A DNA stretch of 64,000 nucleotides from Oscillibacter valericigenes Sjm18-20 (GTDB lineage: Bacteria > Bacillota > Clostridia > Oscillospirales > Oscillospiraceae): contig AP012044.1 of assembly GCA_000283575.1 (NCBI GenBank), forward strand, positions 558,001 to 622,000, read 5' to 3'. The position numbers and the translations under genes are program-made. Of this stretch, positions 45,645 through 54,008 are shown one piece after another. The notes beneath the pieces are model-generated. The model was not told the origin of the DNA, searched no databases, and saw only the letters and a list, made by a program, of their open reading frames with translations. Numbering within the stretch: position 1 is the first letter of the stretch; every line of letters begins with the position of its first letter.

Positions 45645-46289
45645 ATGATTAAGATATCGCCGTCTATCCTGTCCGCCGACTTTGCAAACCTTGAGCGGGA
45701 CATCCAAAAAATTTCCACCGCCGACTATGTCCATGTGGACGTGATGGACGGTGTGTTTGTCCCCAATATCTCCATCGGCCTTCCGGTGGTCAAGGCCATC
45801 CGGCCCACCACGGCGCTGCCCTTGGACGTTCACCTGATGATCGTCCGGCCGGGGCGGTACGCCGCGCAGTTCTGCGACGCAGGGGCGGATATCGTCACCA
45901 TGCATGTGGAGTCGGACACGGAGGCGAATCTCCGCGATGCCATTGATAAGGTCCACGCCAAGGGAAAGCGGGCCGGCGTGGTGGTGAAGCCGGGGACCCC
46001 CGCCGAGGCGGTGCTTCCGTTTGTCGAGGACGTGGAGATGATCTTAGTCATGACTGTGGAGCCGGGGTTCGGCGGCCAGAGCTTCATGTCCGATCAGATA
46101 CCCAAGGTTCGCGCAATCCGGGAGTTTATCAACAAGCAGAATCCCGCCTGTGAACTGGAGGTGGACGGCGGTGTGGCCCCGGACACATTCCGTGCCTGCA
46201 TAAACGCGGGGGCCAATGTGCTGGTGGCGGGGAGCGCGGTGTTCAAAGCACCGGACATTCCCGCCCGAATCCGGCTCTTGCGAGGCTGA
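45645..46289 (+). CDS. rpe: Ribulose-phosphate 3-epimerase
   Basis: 214 residues from the ATG at 45645 (MIKISPSILSADF). TIM-barrel signatures are HVDVMDGVFVPNIS (metal and catalytic Asp), DVHLMI, TMHVES, MTVEPGFGGQSF and EVDGGV. It interconverts ribulose-5-phosphate and xylulose-5-phosphate in the pentose phosphate pathway. First gene of a probable rpe - desulfhydrase - recR - era transcript, with gaps of 12, 22 and 53 bases. Confidence 0.96.
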   Translation: MIKISPSILSADFANLERDIQKISTADYVHVDVMDGVFVPNISIGLPVVKAIRPTTALPLDVHLMIVRPGRYAAQFCDAGADIVTMHVESDTEANLRDAIDKVHAKGKRAGVVVKPGTPAEAVLPFVEDVEMILVMTVEPGFGGQSFMSDQIPKVRAIREFINKQNPACELEVDGGVAPDTFRACINAGANVLVAGSAVFKAPDIPARIRLLRG

Positions 46290-46301
46290 GAGGAGAACGC
46301 C

Positions 46302-47273
46302 ATGAAGAATATCAGTAATCTGCCCCGCCTGCCTTTGGGACAGTATCCTACGCCGTTTTACAAGCTGGAATCCGTCAGCGCCAGATACGGACGGGACGTT
46401 TATATCAAGCGGGACGATCTGTGCGGCGTGGCGCTGGGCGGCAACAAGGTCCGCAAGCTGGAATTCCTTCTGGCTCAGGCGAAGATCGACGGGTGCGATA
46501 CCGTGTTCACCACCGGGGGGCCGCAGTCCAACCATGCGGCCCTGACCGCCGCCTGTGCGGCGCGGCTTGGCATGAAAGCGGTGCTGCTGCTGAAGCGCCG
46601 GGGCGTGACGGAGCGCCGTGGCAATCTGATTTTGGATGAGCTGTACGGCGCGGAGGCCGATCTGGTAGATACCGATTCCTACGACGAGATCTATGCCGAG
46701 ATGCGCCGCCGCGCCGCGGAGCTGGAGACACAGGGCCGCAAGTGCTGCCTGATTCCGCTGGGCGGGTCCACGCCCCTGGGGGCCGTGGGCTATGTGAACT
46801 GCGTCCGGGAATTCACGGTGCAGGCATTGGCGGCCGGTGTCCGGGTGGGGCACATCGTCTCCGCCACCGGTTCCGGCGGTACCACCGCCGGACTATTGCT
46901 GGGTGCGCGGCTGTTTCAGCCCGGTGCAAAGGTCACCGGCGTGGCTGTGTCCGGCGACCCCTTCGACCGAATGGTTCCGGAGCTGGTCAAGGGGGCGGCG
47001 GCGCTGCTGGAATGCGCCTTGGCCGAAAATCCGGGAGATTTTGAGATGGTAGAAAACGTGGGGGCGGGGTATGCCGTTCCCAACGCGCTGGATACGCCTC
47101 AAATTCTGGCGCTGGCCCGGGACGAGGGCATTTTGCTGGACCCGGTTTATACGGGAAAGGCCTATTCCAAGCTGTGCCGAATGCTGGAGGCGGACTCCCT
47201 TTCCGGCGACGGCGCGGTGGTCTTCGTACACACCGGGGGCGCGGCGGCGCTGTTCGCTATGGATCTGGGATAA
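46302..47273 (+). CDS. D-cysteine desulfhydrase / ACC deaminase family PLP enzyme
   Basis: 323 residues. The PLP Lys is in ALGGNKVRKLEFLL, with FTTGGPQSNHAALTAA and the phosphate-binding SATGSGGTTAGLL loop. The family cleaves D-cysteine to pyruvate, sulfide and ammonia, or acts on related amino acids; family members are hard to separate by sequence alone. It lies 2 kb before the cysE-cysS unit, which fits a link with cysteine metabolism. Confidence 0.85.
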   Translation: MKNISNLPRLPLGQYPTPFYKLESVSARYGRDVYIKRDDLCGVALGGNKVRKLEFLLAQAKIDGCDTVFTTGGPQSNHAALTAACAARLGMKAVLLLKRRGVTERRGNLILDELYGAEADLVDTDSYDEIYAEMRRRAAELETQGRKCCLIPLGGSTPLGAVGYVNCVREFTVQALAAGVRVGHIVSATGSGGTTAGLLLGARLFQPGAKVTGVAVSGDPFDRMVPELVKGAAALLECALAENPGDFEMVENVGAGYAVPNALDTPQILALARDEGILLDPVYTGKAYSKLCRMLEADSLSGDGAVVFVHTGGAAALFAMDLG

Positions 47274-47295
47274 ATTGAGTAAATGAGGTCTGACC

Positions 47296-47895
47296 ATGGA
47301 ATATTTTCCCGCACCACTGGAAAAACTGGTTGAACAGTTTGCGCGGCTCCCCGGTATCGGCGGAAAGTCGGCCCAGCGGCTGGCTTTTTATGTGCTGGGG
47401 CTTCCGGAGGAGGAGGCCAGGGAGTTTTCCAACGCCATTATCGACGCAAAGAAAAACGTGACCTGCTGTCCGGTATGTCAGAATTTCACTGCGGGGGGCC
47501 TGTGCCCCATCTGCGCCTCGCCCAAGCGGGACGGAAGCGTCATCTGCGTGGTGGCGGACCCCCGGGACGTGGCGGCGCTGGAGCGGGCGCGGGAGTTTAA
47601 CGGCCGCTACCATGTGCTCCACGGGGTCTTGTCCCCCATGAACCACGTGGGTCCGGACGACCTTGCCATTAAGCCGCTGGTAGATCGGGTGGCCAAGGGC
47701 GGTGTGGAGGAGGTCATTATGGCCACCAATCCGGACACGGAGGGGGAGGCCACCGCCATGTATCTGGCGCGGCTGCTGAAGCCGTTTCAGGTGAAGGTCA
47801 CCCGGCTGGCTTACGGCATTCCCGTGGGCGGCCATCTGGAATTCGCCGACGACGCCACGCTGTCCCGCGCGCTGGAGGGACGGCAGGAAATTTGA
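47296..47895 (+). CDS. recR: Recombination protein RecR
   Basis: 199 residues, normal length. N-terminal helix-hairpin-helix (FARLPGIGGKSAQRLAFYVL), a C4 zinc finger (CCPVCQNFTAGGLCPIC) and a Toprim domain (ICVVADPRDVAALE ... MATNPDTEGEATAMYL). It works with RecF and RecO in loading RecA at gaps. The common neighbour dnaX is not in the window. Confidence 0.98.
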   Translation: MEYFPAPLEKLVEQFARLPGIGGKSAQRLAFYVLGLPEEEAREFSNAIIDAKKNVTCCPVCQNFTAGGLCPICASPKRDGSVICVVADPRDVAALERAREFNGRYHVLHGVLSPMNHVGPDDLAIKPLVDRVAKGGVEEVIMATNPDTEGEATAMYLARLLKPFQVKVTRLAYGIPVGGHLEFADDATLSRALEGRQEI

Positions 47896-47948
47896 GGGAA
47901 CCCGGCCAAAAGAAAAATTGCTCAAATAAAGAAAGTTGAGGATCATCT

Positions 47949-48848
47949 ATGCCCAAAATCAAAAAAACCGCCATGGTCACCGTCTGCGGCCGCCCGAATG
48001 TGGGCAAATCCAGTCTCACCAACACGCTGGTGGGCGAGAAGGTCGCTATTGTTTCCAACAAGGCCCAGACCACCCGCAACCGAATCTGCGGCGTTGTCAA
48101 CCGGGGGGATACTCAGTTCGTTCTGATGGATACGCCGGGACTGCACAAGCCCAAATCCGCGCTGGGGGATTATATGGTGAAGATTGTCACCTCCAGCCTC
48201 TCCGATGTGGATTGCGCCCTTTTGCTGGTGGAGCCCATTCCCCATGTGGGCGCGCCGGAGATGTCCCTCATCCAACGGGTGCGGGAGGAGAAAATCCCCG
48301 CCATCCTGTGCATTAACAAGACGGATACCGTGAAGCCCGACCAGCTGCTACCGGTAATTGCGGCTTATAACGAGGCATGGGACGGATTTTCCGCCATTAT
48401 CCCCATCTCCGCTCACACCGGCGACGGTCTGGATGATCTGGTGGCAGAGATGGAGAAATATGCCGAGGAGGGTCCCCAGCTGTTCCCGGACGGGCAGACT
48501 TCCGACCAGCTGGAACGGCAGGTGATGGGAGAGATTCTGCGGGAAAAGCTTCTGCTGTGTCTGGACAAAGAGATTCCCCATGGCACCGCCGTGGAGATCA
48601 CCAGATTTTCCGAGCGGGACGACGAGGTCATTGAGATCGACGCGACTATTTACTGTGAAAAGTCCAGTCACAAGGGCATTATTATTGGAAAGCAGGGTGC
48701 CATGCTGAAAAAGATCAGCACGCTGGCCCGGCATGACATGGAGAAGTTCATGGGGACGAAGGTCTATCTTCAGACTTGGGTCAAGGTGAAGGAAAATTGG
48801 CGGGACAACGTCAATTATGTGAGAAACCTGGGCTACAAGGATGAGTAA
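47949..48848 (+). CDS. era: GTPase Era
   Basis: 299 residues. G1 is GRPNVGKSSLTN, G3 DTPGL and G4 NKTD; a C-terminal KH domain binds RNA (IIGKQGAMLKKISTLARHDME). It assists 16S rRNA and 30S subunit maturation. The ribosome binding site lies in AAAGTTGAGGA. A hairpin downstream (about 48888-48912) probably ends the operon. Confidence 0.98.
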   Translation: MPKIKKTAMVTVCGRPNVGKSSLTNTLVGEKVAIVSNKAQTTRNRICGVVNRGDTQFVLMDTPGLHKPKSALGDYMVKIVTSSLSDVDCALLLVEPIPHVGAPEMSLIQRVREEKIPAILCINKTDTVKPDQLLPVIAAYNEAWDGFSAIIPISAHTGDGLDDLVAEMEKYAEEGPQLFPDGQTSDQLERQVMGEILREKLLLCLDKEIPHGTAVEITRFSERDDEVIEIDATIYCEKSSHKGIIIGKQGAMLKKISTLARHDMEKFMGTKVYLQTWVKVKENWRDNVNYVRNLGYKDE

Positions 48849-48885
48849 ATGGCCCCGCAGGCTGTGAGCATATGCCGGAAGGCGC

Positions 48886-48913
48886 ACGGCGGTTCGCCGC
48901 GCGCCTTTCGAAA
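48886..48913 (+). terminator. Possible terminator after era
   Basis: Hairpin AAGGCGC(A)CGGCG / CGCCG(C)GCGCCTT with a short T-run. Weak tract. Confidence 0.5.
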
Positions 48914-48948
48914 CTGGTACAAAGCTCCGCCGCCCCAGACGTGCCCCC

Positions 48949-48980
48949 TTGACACGCGGAGCGAATTCTGATAATATAAT
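48949..48980 (+). promoter_or_regulatory. Promoter of the cysE-cysS operon
   Basis: TTGACA (48949-48954), 17-base spacer, TAATAT (48972-48977), overlapping a TATAAT. Confidence 0.8.
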
Positions 48981-48989
48981 GGTTACGCA

Positions 48990-49225
48990 AGGAACGGAAA
49001 GAGTAGCATTTCCCCAAAGGGCAGAGAGGGCGCGTCATCGGCTGCAAGCGCGCCTGCGGCGGGGAGTGTGAAGTGCATCCGGGAGCGTGGGGCATAATGG
49101 CCTCCGGCGGAGCCGCCGTTATCGGGCCGTCCGGCTGTTGGGCCGGCATGAGTATTTGCAAGAGTGGAACCGCGTCGTTGACGCCTCTTGTACCTTTGAG
49201 GTACGAGAGGCGCTTTTTGATTTCG
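48990..49225 (+). ncRNA. T-box leader, cysteine specifier
   Basis: Structured leader of about 230 bases. The T-box sequence AGAGTGGAACCGCG (49161-49174) has the invariant TGGAACCGCG core that pairs with the uncharged tRNA acceptor end. A candidate specifier, TGC (Cys, 49074-49076), followed by A, sits in the loop of the long first stem. Downstream is a terminator (about 49182-49217): GCCTCTTGTACC / GGTACGAGAGGC, then CTTTTTG. Uncharged tRNA(Cys) should block terminator formation and switch on cysE-cysS. Confidence 0.92.
49182..49222 (+). terminator. T-box regulated terminator
   Basis: 12-bp stem with one G-U pair, loop TTTGA, five T's. It competes with the antiterminator formed by the T-box sequence. 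Confidence 0.85.
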
Positions 49226-49313
49226 GAGGAACTGTCAATGCAGACTTTCGCTTTTCGATGTCCCGGGCCAGACTTCCCCGCGACATTTTGGATTATAAAG
49301 GAGTTTTTTGAAT

Positions 49314-49970
49314 ATGAATCGTTTGACGGAACTGCTGGACGCTTATCAGCGCCGCGATCCCGCGGCCCGCAACAAGCTAGAGATTTTTTTGCTCTATCCC
49401 GGCGTCCACGTACTGATTAACCACCGCATTGCCCACTTTTTTTATAAGAAACACATGCATTTTCTGGCACGGTGCGTGTCCCAGTGGAGCCGCTTTTGGA
49501 CCGGCATCGAGATCCATCCCGGCGCGAACATCGGAAAGCGCCTCGTCATTGACCACGGTATGGGCATCGTTATCGGCGAGACCACCGAGATCGGAGACGA
49601 CTGTCTGCTGTACCAGTGCGTAACGCTGGGCGGCACCGGAAAGGATAAGGGAAAGCGCCATCCGACTTTGGGAAACAACGTGATGGTGGGCTCCGGCGCG
49701 AAGATTTTGGGCCCTTTCACCGTGGGAGATAACTCCCGCATCGCGGCGGGCGCCGTGGTGCTCAGCGAGGTTCCGCCCAACTCCACCGCCGTGGGTGTCC
49801 CGGCTCAGGTGGTGCGGGTCAGCGGGCGGAAGCCCGTGGCCAGCTTCGCCAACGACGTAGACCAGATCAACGATATGCACGACCCCGTTCAGGAAGAGCT
49901 GCTGGCGCTGTTCCAGCGGATGGACTCTTTGGAACAGCAGTTGAAAACCATAAAAGAAAGGACGGCTTGA
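49314..49970 (+). CDS. cysE: Serine O-acetyltransferase
   Basis: 218 residues from the ATG at 49314 (10 bases after AAGGAG); a TTG at 49308 is in frame. A short helical N-terminus precedes a left-handed beta-helix of hexapeptide repeats (HPGANIGKRLVIDHGMGIVIGE ... GSGAKILGPFTVGD). Conserved DHG and GGTGKDKGKRHP are CysE hallmarks. It acetylates serine to O-acetylserine, the cysteine precursor. It shares the T-box leader with cysS, coupling cysteine synthesis to tRNA charging. No cysK is in the window. Confidence 0.96.
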   Translation: MNRLTELLDAYQRRDPAARNKLEIFLLYPGVHVLINHRIAHFFYKKHMHFLARCVSQWSRFWTGIEIHPGANIGKRLVIDHGMGIVIGETTEIGDDCLLYQCVTLGGTGKDKGKRHPTLGNNVMVGSGAKILGPFTVGDNSRIAAGAVVLSEVPPNSTAVGVPAQVVRVSGRKPVASFANDVDQINDMHDPVQEELLALFQRMDSLEQQLKTIKERTA

Positions 49971-49973
49971 GCC

Positions 49974-51422
49974 ATGTACCTCTACAACTCCGCCTCTCAC
50001 AAAAAAGAAGAATTCAAACCGAATCACCCCGACATCGTGAAAATGTACACCTGCGGCCCCACGGTTTATCACTTTGCCCATATTGGGAACCTGCGCAGCT
50101 ATATCATGGAGGACGTGCTGGAAAAGTATCTGCGGTACGCCGGATACAACGTTAAGCGCGTTATGAACATCACCGACGTGGGCCATCTGACCAGCGATGC
50201 TGACACCGGAGAGGATAAGATGCTCAAGGGCGCGAAGCGGGAGCACAAGTCCGTTCTGGAAATCGCCCGGTTCTATACCGACGCGTTTTTTGACGACTGC
50301 CGCAAGTTGAACATCAAGCGGCCCGATGTGGTGGAGCCTGCCACCAACTGTATCGACGAGTATATCAAGATCATCACCCGGCTGATGGACACCGGGTACG
50401 CATATCTGGCGGGCGGCAACGTGTATTTTGACACCTCCAAGCTGGAGCGGTACTATGTGTTTAACGACCTTGATGCGGACGATCTGGCCGTGGGCGTCCG
50501 GGAGGGCGTGGAGGAGGACGTCAACAAGCGGAACAAAAATGATTTTGTTCTCTGGTTTACCAAGTCTAAATTCGAGGATCAGGCGCTGAAATGGGACTCC
50601 CCATGGGGGGTGGGCTATCCCGGCTGGCACATCGAGTGCTCGGGCATCTCCATGAAACATCTGGGCGAGGACCTGGATATCCACTGCGGCGGCATCGACA
50701 ACGCCTTTCCCCACCATACCAACGAGATCGCCCAGTCCGAATCCTATCTGGGCCACCACTGGTGCAACTACTGGTTCCACGTGCTGCACCTGAACACCTC
50801 CAGCGGAAAGATGAGCAAGTCCAAGGGCGAGTTTTTGACTGTCTCACTGCTGGAAGAGAAGGGATACGACCCGCTGGATTACCGCTTTTTCTGTCTCCAG
50901 TCCCACTACCGTAAGACGCTGGTGTTCACGTACGAGAATCTGGACAACTCCAAAACCGCCTATGACAAGCTGATCGCCCGGGTGGCTGCGCTGAAGGATG
51001 GCCCTGTACCTGAGGCTGATGGGGAGAGGGCGGATGCCCTGCGGGCCAAATTCAAGGCCGCCATGGATAACGACTTGAACACGTCGCTTGGCATCACGGC
51101 GCTGTATGATGTTTTGAAGGCGGATATCTCCGACGGGACAAAGCTGGCTGTGCTGGATGAGTTCGACAGCGTGCTGGGCCTGGGCCTTTTGGACCGGGCG
51201 GCAAAACAGCGGGAGCAGGACGCAAAGCTGGTCAGTTCCGCCGTCGGCGGCTTTACCGTTCAGGGCGAGGGAGACCCGGAGATTGACGCGCTGGTGCTAC
51301 AGCGGGCGGAGGCAAAAAAGGCCAGGAACTTTGCCGAGGCGGACCGTATCCGCGACGAACTGAAAGCGCAGGGCATCGAGGTCACCGACGTGCCCGGCGG
51401 TGCGGAGTGGAAGCGGGCCTGA
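49974..51422 (+). CDS. cysS: Cysteinyl-tRNA synthetase
   Basis: 482 residues, class I synthetase. The zinc ligands include Cys in MYTCGPTVY, Cys in HIECSGIS and the His pair HHTNEIAQ. The HIGH box is FAHIGN, and the KMSKS box is KMSKSKGEF. It ligates cysteine to tRNA(Cys). It starts 3 bases after cysE and is co-regulated by the T-box. Confidence 0.98.
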   Translation: MYLYNSASHKKEEFKPNHPDIVKMYTCGPTVYHFAHIGNLRSYIMEDVLEKYLRYAGYNVKRVMNITDVGHLTSDADTGEDKMLKGAKREHKSVLEIARFYTDAFFDDCRKLNIKRPDVVEPATNCIDEYIKIITRLMDTGYAYLAGGNVYFDTSKLERYYVFNDLDADDLAVGVREGVEEDVNKRNKNDFVLWFTKSKFEDQALKWDSPWGVGYPGWHIECSGISMKHLGEDLDIHCGGIDNAFPHHTNEIAQSESYLGHHWCNYWFHVLHLNTSSGKMSKSKGEFLTVSLLEEKGYDPLDYRFFCLQSHYRKTLVFTYENLDNSKTAYDKLIARVAALKDGPVPEADGERADALRAKFKAAMDNDLNTSLGITALYDVLKADISDGTKLAVLDEFDSVLGLGLLDRAAKQREQDAKLVSSAVGGFTVQGEGDPEIDALVLQRAEAKKARNFAEADRIRDELKAQGIEVTDVPGGAEWKRA

Positions 51423-51449
51423 ACGGCCCTGGAAAAGGAGAATGGACGC

Positions 51450-51947
51450 GTGCACAAACGGGAGACGCGGCTCTACAACCTGATCTTCCCCATCTGGCTT
51501 TTGTGGCTGGTGCCCCCAGTGTGGCTGATTGCTCTGGCCGGGAACTTTTTTGTCGACCTGCTGGTGATCTTCCTGACGCTGAGATATCTCCGGGTGGAGG
51601 ACTGGAGACGGCAGATGAAGCTTATCGTCTGGCGGAGCTGGATTTTCGGCTTTCTGGCGGATCTTGCGGGAACTGCCGTACTGTTGCCCTCACAAATGTT
51701 GGATGGCGGCGAGTGGTATCAAAACGTCCGGTTTACGGTGGCCTACGACCCGTTTGGCAGCGTATGGGCATTCCTTTGGGTGACGGCGGGGGTGCTGGCG
51801 GCGGCGGTAAGTATCTACTTTTTCAACCGGGGGCCGGTGCTCAAAAAAGCCGCGCTGACAGTGGGGCAAAAGCGTCGGCTGGCGCTGTCCATGGCGGTGT
51901 TCACCGCGCCGTATCTGTTTTATCTTCCGATGAAGTGGTTTTGGTAA
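51450..51947 (+). CDS. Small integral membrane protein, unknown function
   Basis: 165 residues from a GTG at 51450 (AAAGGAG at 51434-51440). Four hydrophobic helices by eye, with charged loops and a Trp-rich first part (IFPIWLLWLVPPVWLIAL). No family recognised. Last gene of the cysE-cysS transcript, followed at once by the hairpin into which an IS has inserted. Confidence 0.75.
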   Translation: MHKRETRLYNLIFPIWLLWLVPPVWLIALAGNFFVDLLVIFLTLRYLRVEDWRRQMKLIVWRSWIFGFLADLAGTAVLLPSQMLDGGEWYQNVRFTVAYDPFGSVWAFLWVTAGVLAAAVSIYFFNRGPVLKKAALTVGQKRRLALSMAVFTAPYLFYLPMKWFW

Positions 51948-51975
51948 GGCTGAGGCCGGGCGTAATACGCCCGGC
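51948..51975 (+). terminator. Terminator hairpin, left copy (IS target duplication)
   Basis: GGCTGAG followed by the palindrome core GCCGGGCGT-AAT-ACGCCCGGC. The identical 28 bases recur at 53542-53569 on the far side of the IS. Together with the IS end CTCAGCC the left stem grows to 16 bp. Confidence 0.85.
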
Positions 51976-53548
51976 CTCAGCCTGTAGACAAAGTATCAGA
52001 GAAATGATGCTTTGTCTTTTTTTAGTGCTTAGAAGATGGTAAAATAGAAGCAGGTGATAAAAGATGGTGAACCAAAAAGGTGAAGACAGCCGGAAGCAGA
52101 TCGGCTTTTACTGCATGGAGGATTTGGTTCCAAAAGACCATCTTCTCAGGAAAATCGAAAAAGCAATTGATTTCAGTCTCATATATGATTTGGTGAAAGG
52201 CAGGTACAGCGAAGATACGGGCCGTCCAAGTATTGATCCTGTAGTGCTGTTCAAGATCGTGTTCATCCAGTATCTATTTGGAATCCGCAGCATGCGGCAG
52301 ACGATCAAAGAAATCGAGGTCAATGCGGCATATCGCTGGTTTTTGGGATATGACTGGAACGATCCGATCCCTCATTTTACGACCTTTGGAAAAAATTATT
52401 CCCGGCGGTTTGAGGGCACCGATATTTTTGAGAAAATATTCGCCCGTATCCTGCTGGAAGCGGTGAAGCTGAAGTATGTGGACCCGAAGGCGGTGTTCAT
52501 TGATTCCACGCATATCAAGGCCAGCGCCAACCGAAACAAGAAAATGAAGGTGCAGGTTCAGGAAGAGGCCCGGCATTACCAAAAAGAGCTGATGGAGGAA
52601 ATCAACAAGGACCGGGAGGTTCGTGGGAAAAAGCCATTTGACGATGACGACTCGGGAAAAGGCGGCGGGGCCGGACAGACTAAAGAGATCGAAAAAAGCA
52701 CCACCGATCCGGAGTGCGGCATGTTCCACAAAGGGGAGCATGAAAAATGTTTCGCCTACACCGCGCACACAGCCTGCGACCGGCACAACTTCATCCTTGG
52801 CGTAGAACTTTCCCCCGCCAACGTCCATGACAGCGTGATGTTCAAAGCATTTATGACAAAGTAAAGGCCACGTTCCCTGAAATCAAGTACGTTGTTGCCG
52901 ACGCTGGTTACAAGATCCCATATATCTGCAAACAGATTCTGGACGACCACCAAATTCCGGTTTTGCCTTACAAAAGGCCGATGGGCAAAAAAGGATATTT
53001 CAAGCCCTACGAATATGTATACGACCAATATTACGACTGTGTTCTCTGCCCAAACAACCAGGTTCTGCGCTACTCAACCACAAACCGTGACGGATACCGG
53101 GAATACAAAAGCGACCCAAAAATCTGCAAATGCTGTCTGGAACGGGCGCAGTGCACGCAGAGTAGGAACTGTCAGAAAACTGTAACGCGGCATGTATGGG
53201 CGAACGATCTGGACGTCGCGGAAGATTTTCGCCACACACCGCGGGGAAAAGCAATTTACCGGGAGCGTGCGGAAACCATCGAACGGGCTTTCGCCGACGC
53301 AAAAGAAAAACATGGGTTGAGATATACTACCTTACGGGGCAAAGCCAAAGTGACGATGCAGGCTTTGCTCACTTTCGCCTGCATGAATCTCAAAAAGCTG
53401 GCAATCTGGAAATCGGAAGGCCCCAGGTTCAAGCCCAAATACGATTTTCCCTTTCTCTTTTTCCTGCTATTTGTTCCCAATTCGATTATTCGCATGAAAA
53501 ACGCCGCTTGGGTCTGAATCCCAAACGGCGTTTTGTCTACCGGCTGAG
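51976..53548 (+). mobile_element. IS1182-like insertion sequence, copy 2
   Basis: 1573 bases. Terminal inverted repeats are CTCAGCCTGTAGACAAA at the left and the same with one mismatch (G for T) at the right. It carries one transposase gene interrupted by a frameshift. It is flanked by direct copies of a terminator hairpin, so the target was a hairpin and was duplicated. The same element begins the window in the opposite orientation. Confidence 0.92.
52064..53517 (+). pseudogene. IS1182-family transposase, frameshifted
   Basis: The first frame (52064-52864, 266 residues) runs through VFIDSTHIKAS (catalytic Asp) to FKAF, then hits a stop. The remainder (to 53517) continues one frame back as YDKVKATFPEIKYVVADAGY (second Asp) and ETIERAFADAKEKHGLRYT (Glu). 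Restoring one base near 52850 would give a full DDE protein of about 484 residues. IS1182 transposases are normally a single frame, so this is most simply an inactivating one-base deletion. Programmed frameshifting is not excluded. Confidence 0.88.
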
Positions 53549-53580
53549 GCCGGGCGTAATACGCCCGGCCCCTTTATTTT
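53542..53580 (+). terminator. Terminator hairpin, right copy, with T-tract
   Basis: The same 28 bases as 51948-51975, followed by CCCCTTTATTTT. This probably preserves the original terminator of the cysE-cysS transcript. Confidence 0.85.
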
Positions 53581-53601
53581 AAAATAATAATTTTCTGTTT
53601 G

Positions 53602-53646
53602 TTGCAAAAACTACTGAAGGCATTTATATATTAGGATATTCTAATA
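53602..53646 (+). promoter_or_regulatory. arsR-trx operon promoter and operator
   Basis: TTGCAA (53602-53607), 17 bases, TATATA (53625-53630). An inverted repeat, TATTAG (53629-53634) / CTAATA (53641-53646), overlaps the -10 edge, as expected for ArsR-type autorepression. Confidence 0.7.
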
Positions 53647-53714
53647 CTACGAAATTACCGGGGATATAAGTCCGACGAAACTTGTATTCGGATCAAAGAA
53701 GAGGCGGGTGAGAG

Positions 53715-54008
53715 ATGAAAGTGGACTATACCCATCAGGCGGAGCTTTTGAAGGCTTTGGCCAATCCGACCCGGCTGCAGATTGTTCACTGCCTGTTGAA
53801 CACCGGCTGCCGCAATGTGAGCTGTATGGAGCGCGGGATAGGGATGAGCCAGTCCTGCATCTCTCAGCATTTGCAAAAGCTGAAGGCGGCCGGAGTTGTG
53901 ACGGCGGAGCGCAGCGGAAACGAGGTTTATTACAAGGCGGCGTCGCCGGAAGTGGCTCGGCTGGTGGCGGCGCTGTTTCAAGAGGAGGCTGAGAACTATG
54001 TCCTTTGA
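53715..54008 (+). CDS. ArsR/SmtB-family transcriptional repressor
   Basis: 97 residues with a winged helix-turn-helix: LLKALANPTRLQIVHCLL, then the recognition helix SQSCISQHLQKLKAAGVV and wing ERSGNEVYYKA. Four cysteines lie at HC, GC, SC and SC around the DNA-binding helices, with no classical ELCVCDL metal site. That suggests thiol, persulfide or arsenic-type sensing. Its 3' end overlaps the oxidoreductase gene by 11 bases, so it probably controls this operon. Confidence 0.88.
   Translation: MKVDYTHQAELLKALANPTRLQIVHCLLNTGCRNVSCMERGIGMSQSCISQHLQKLKAAGVVTAERSGNEVYYKAASPEVARLVAALFQEEAENYVL

Noticed and set aside
49377-50789. 470-codon minus-strand frame across cysE and cysS
   Set aside because: It is antisense to two strongly supported genes.
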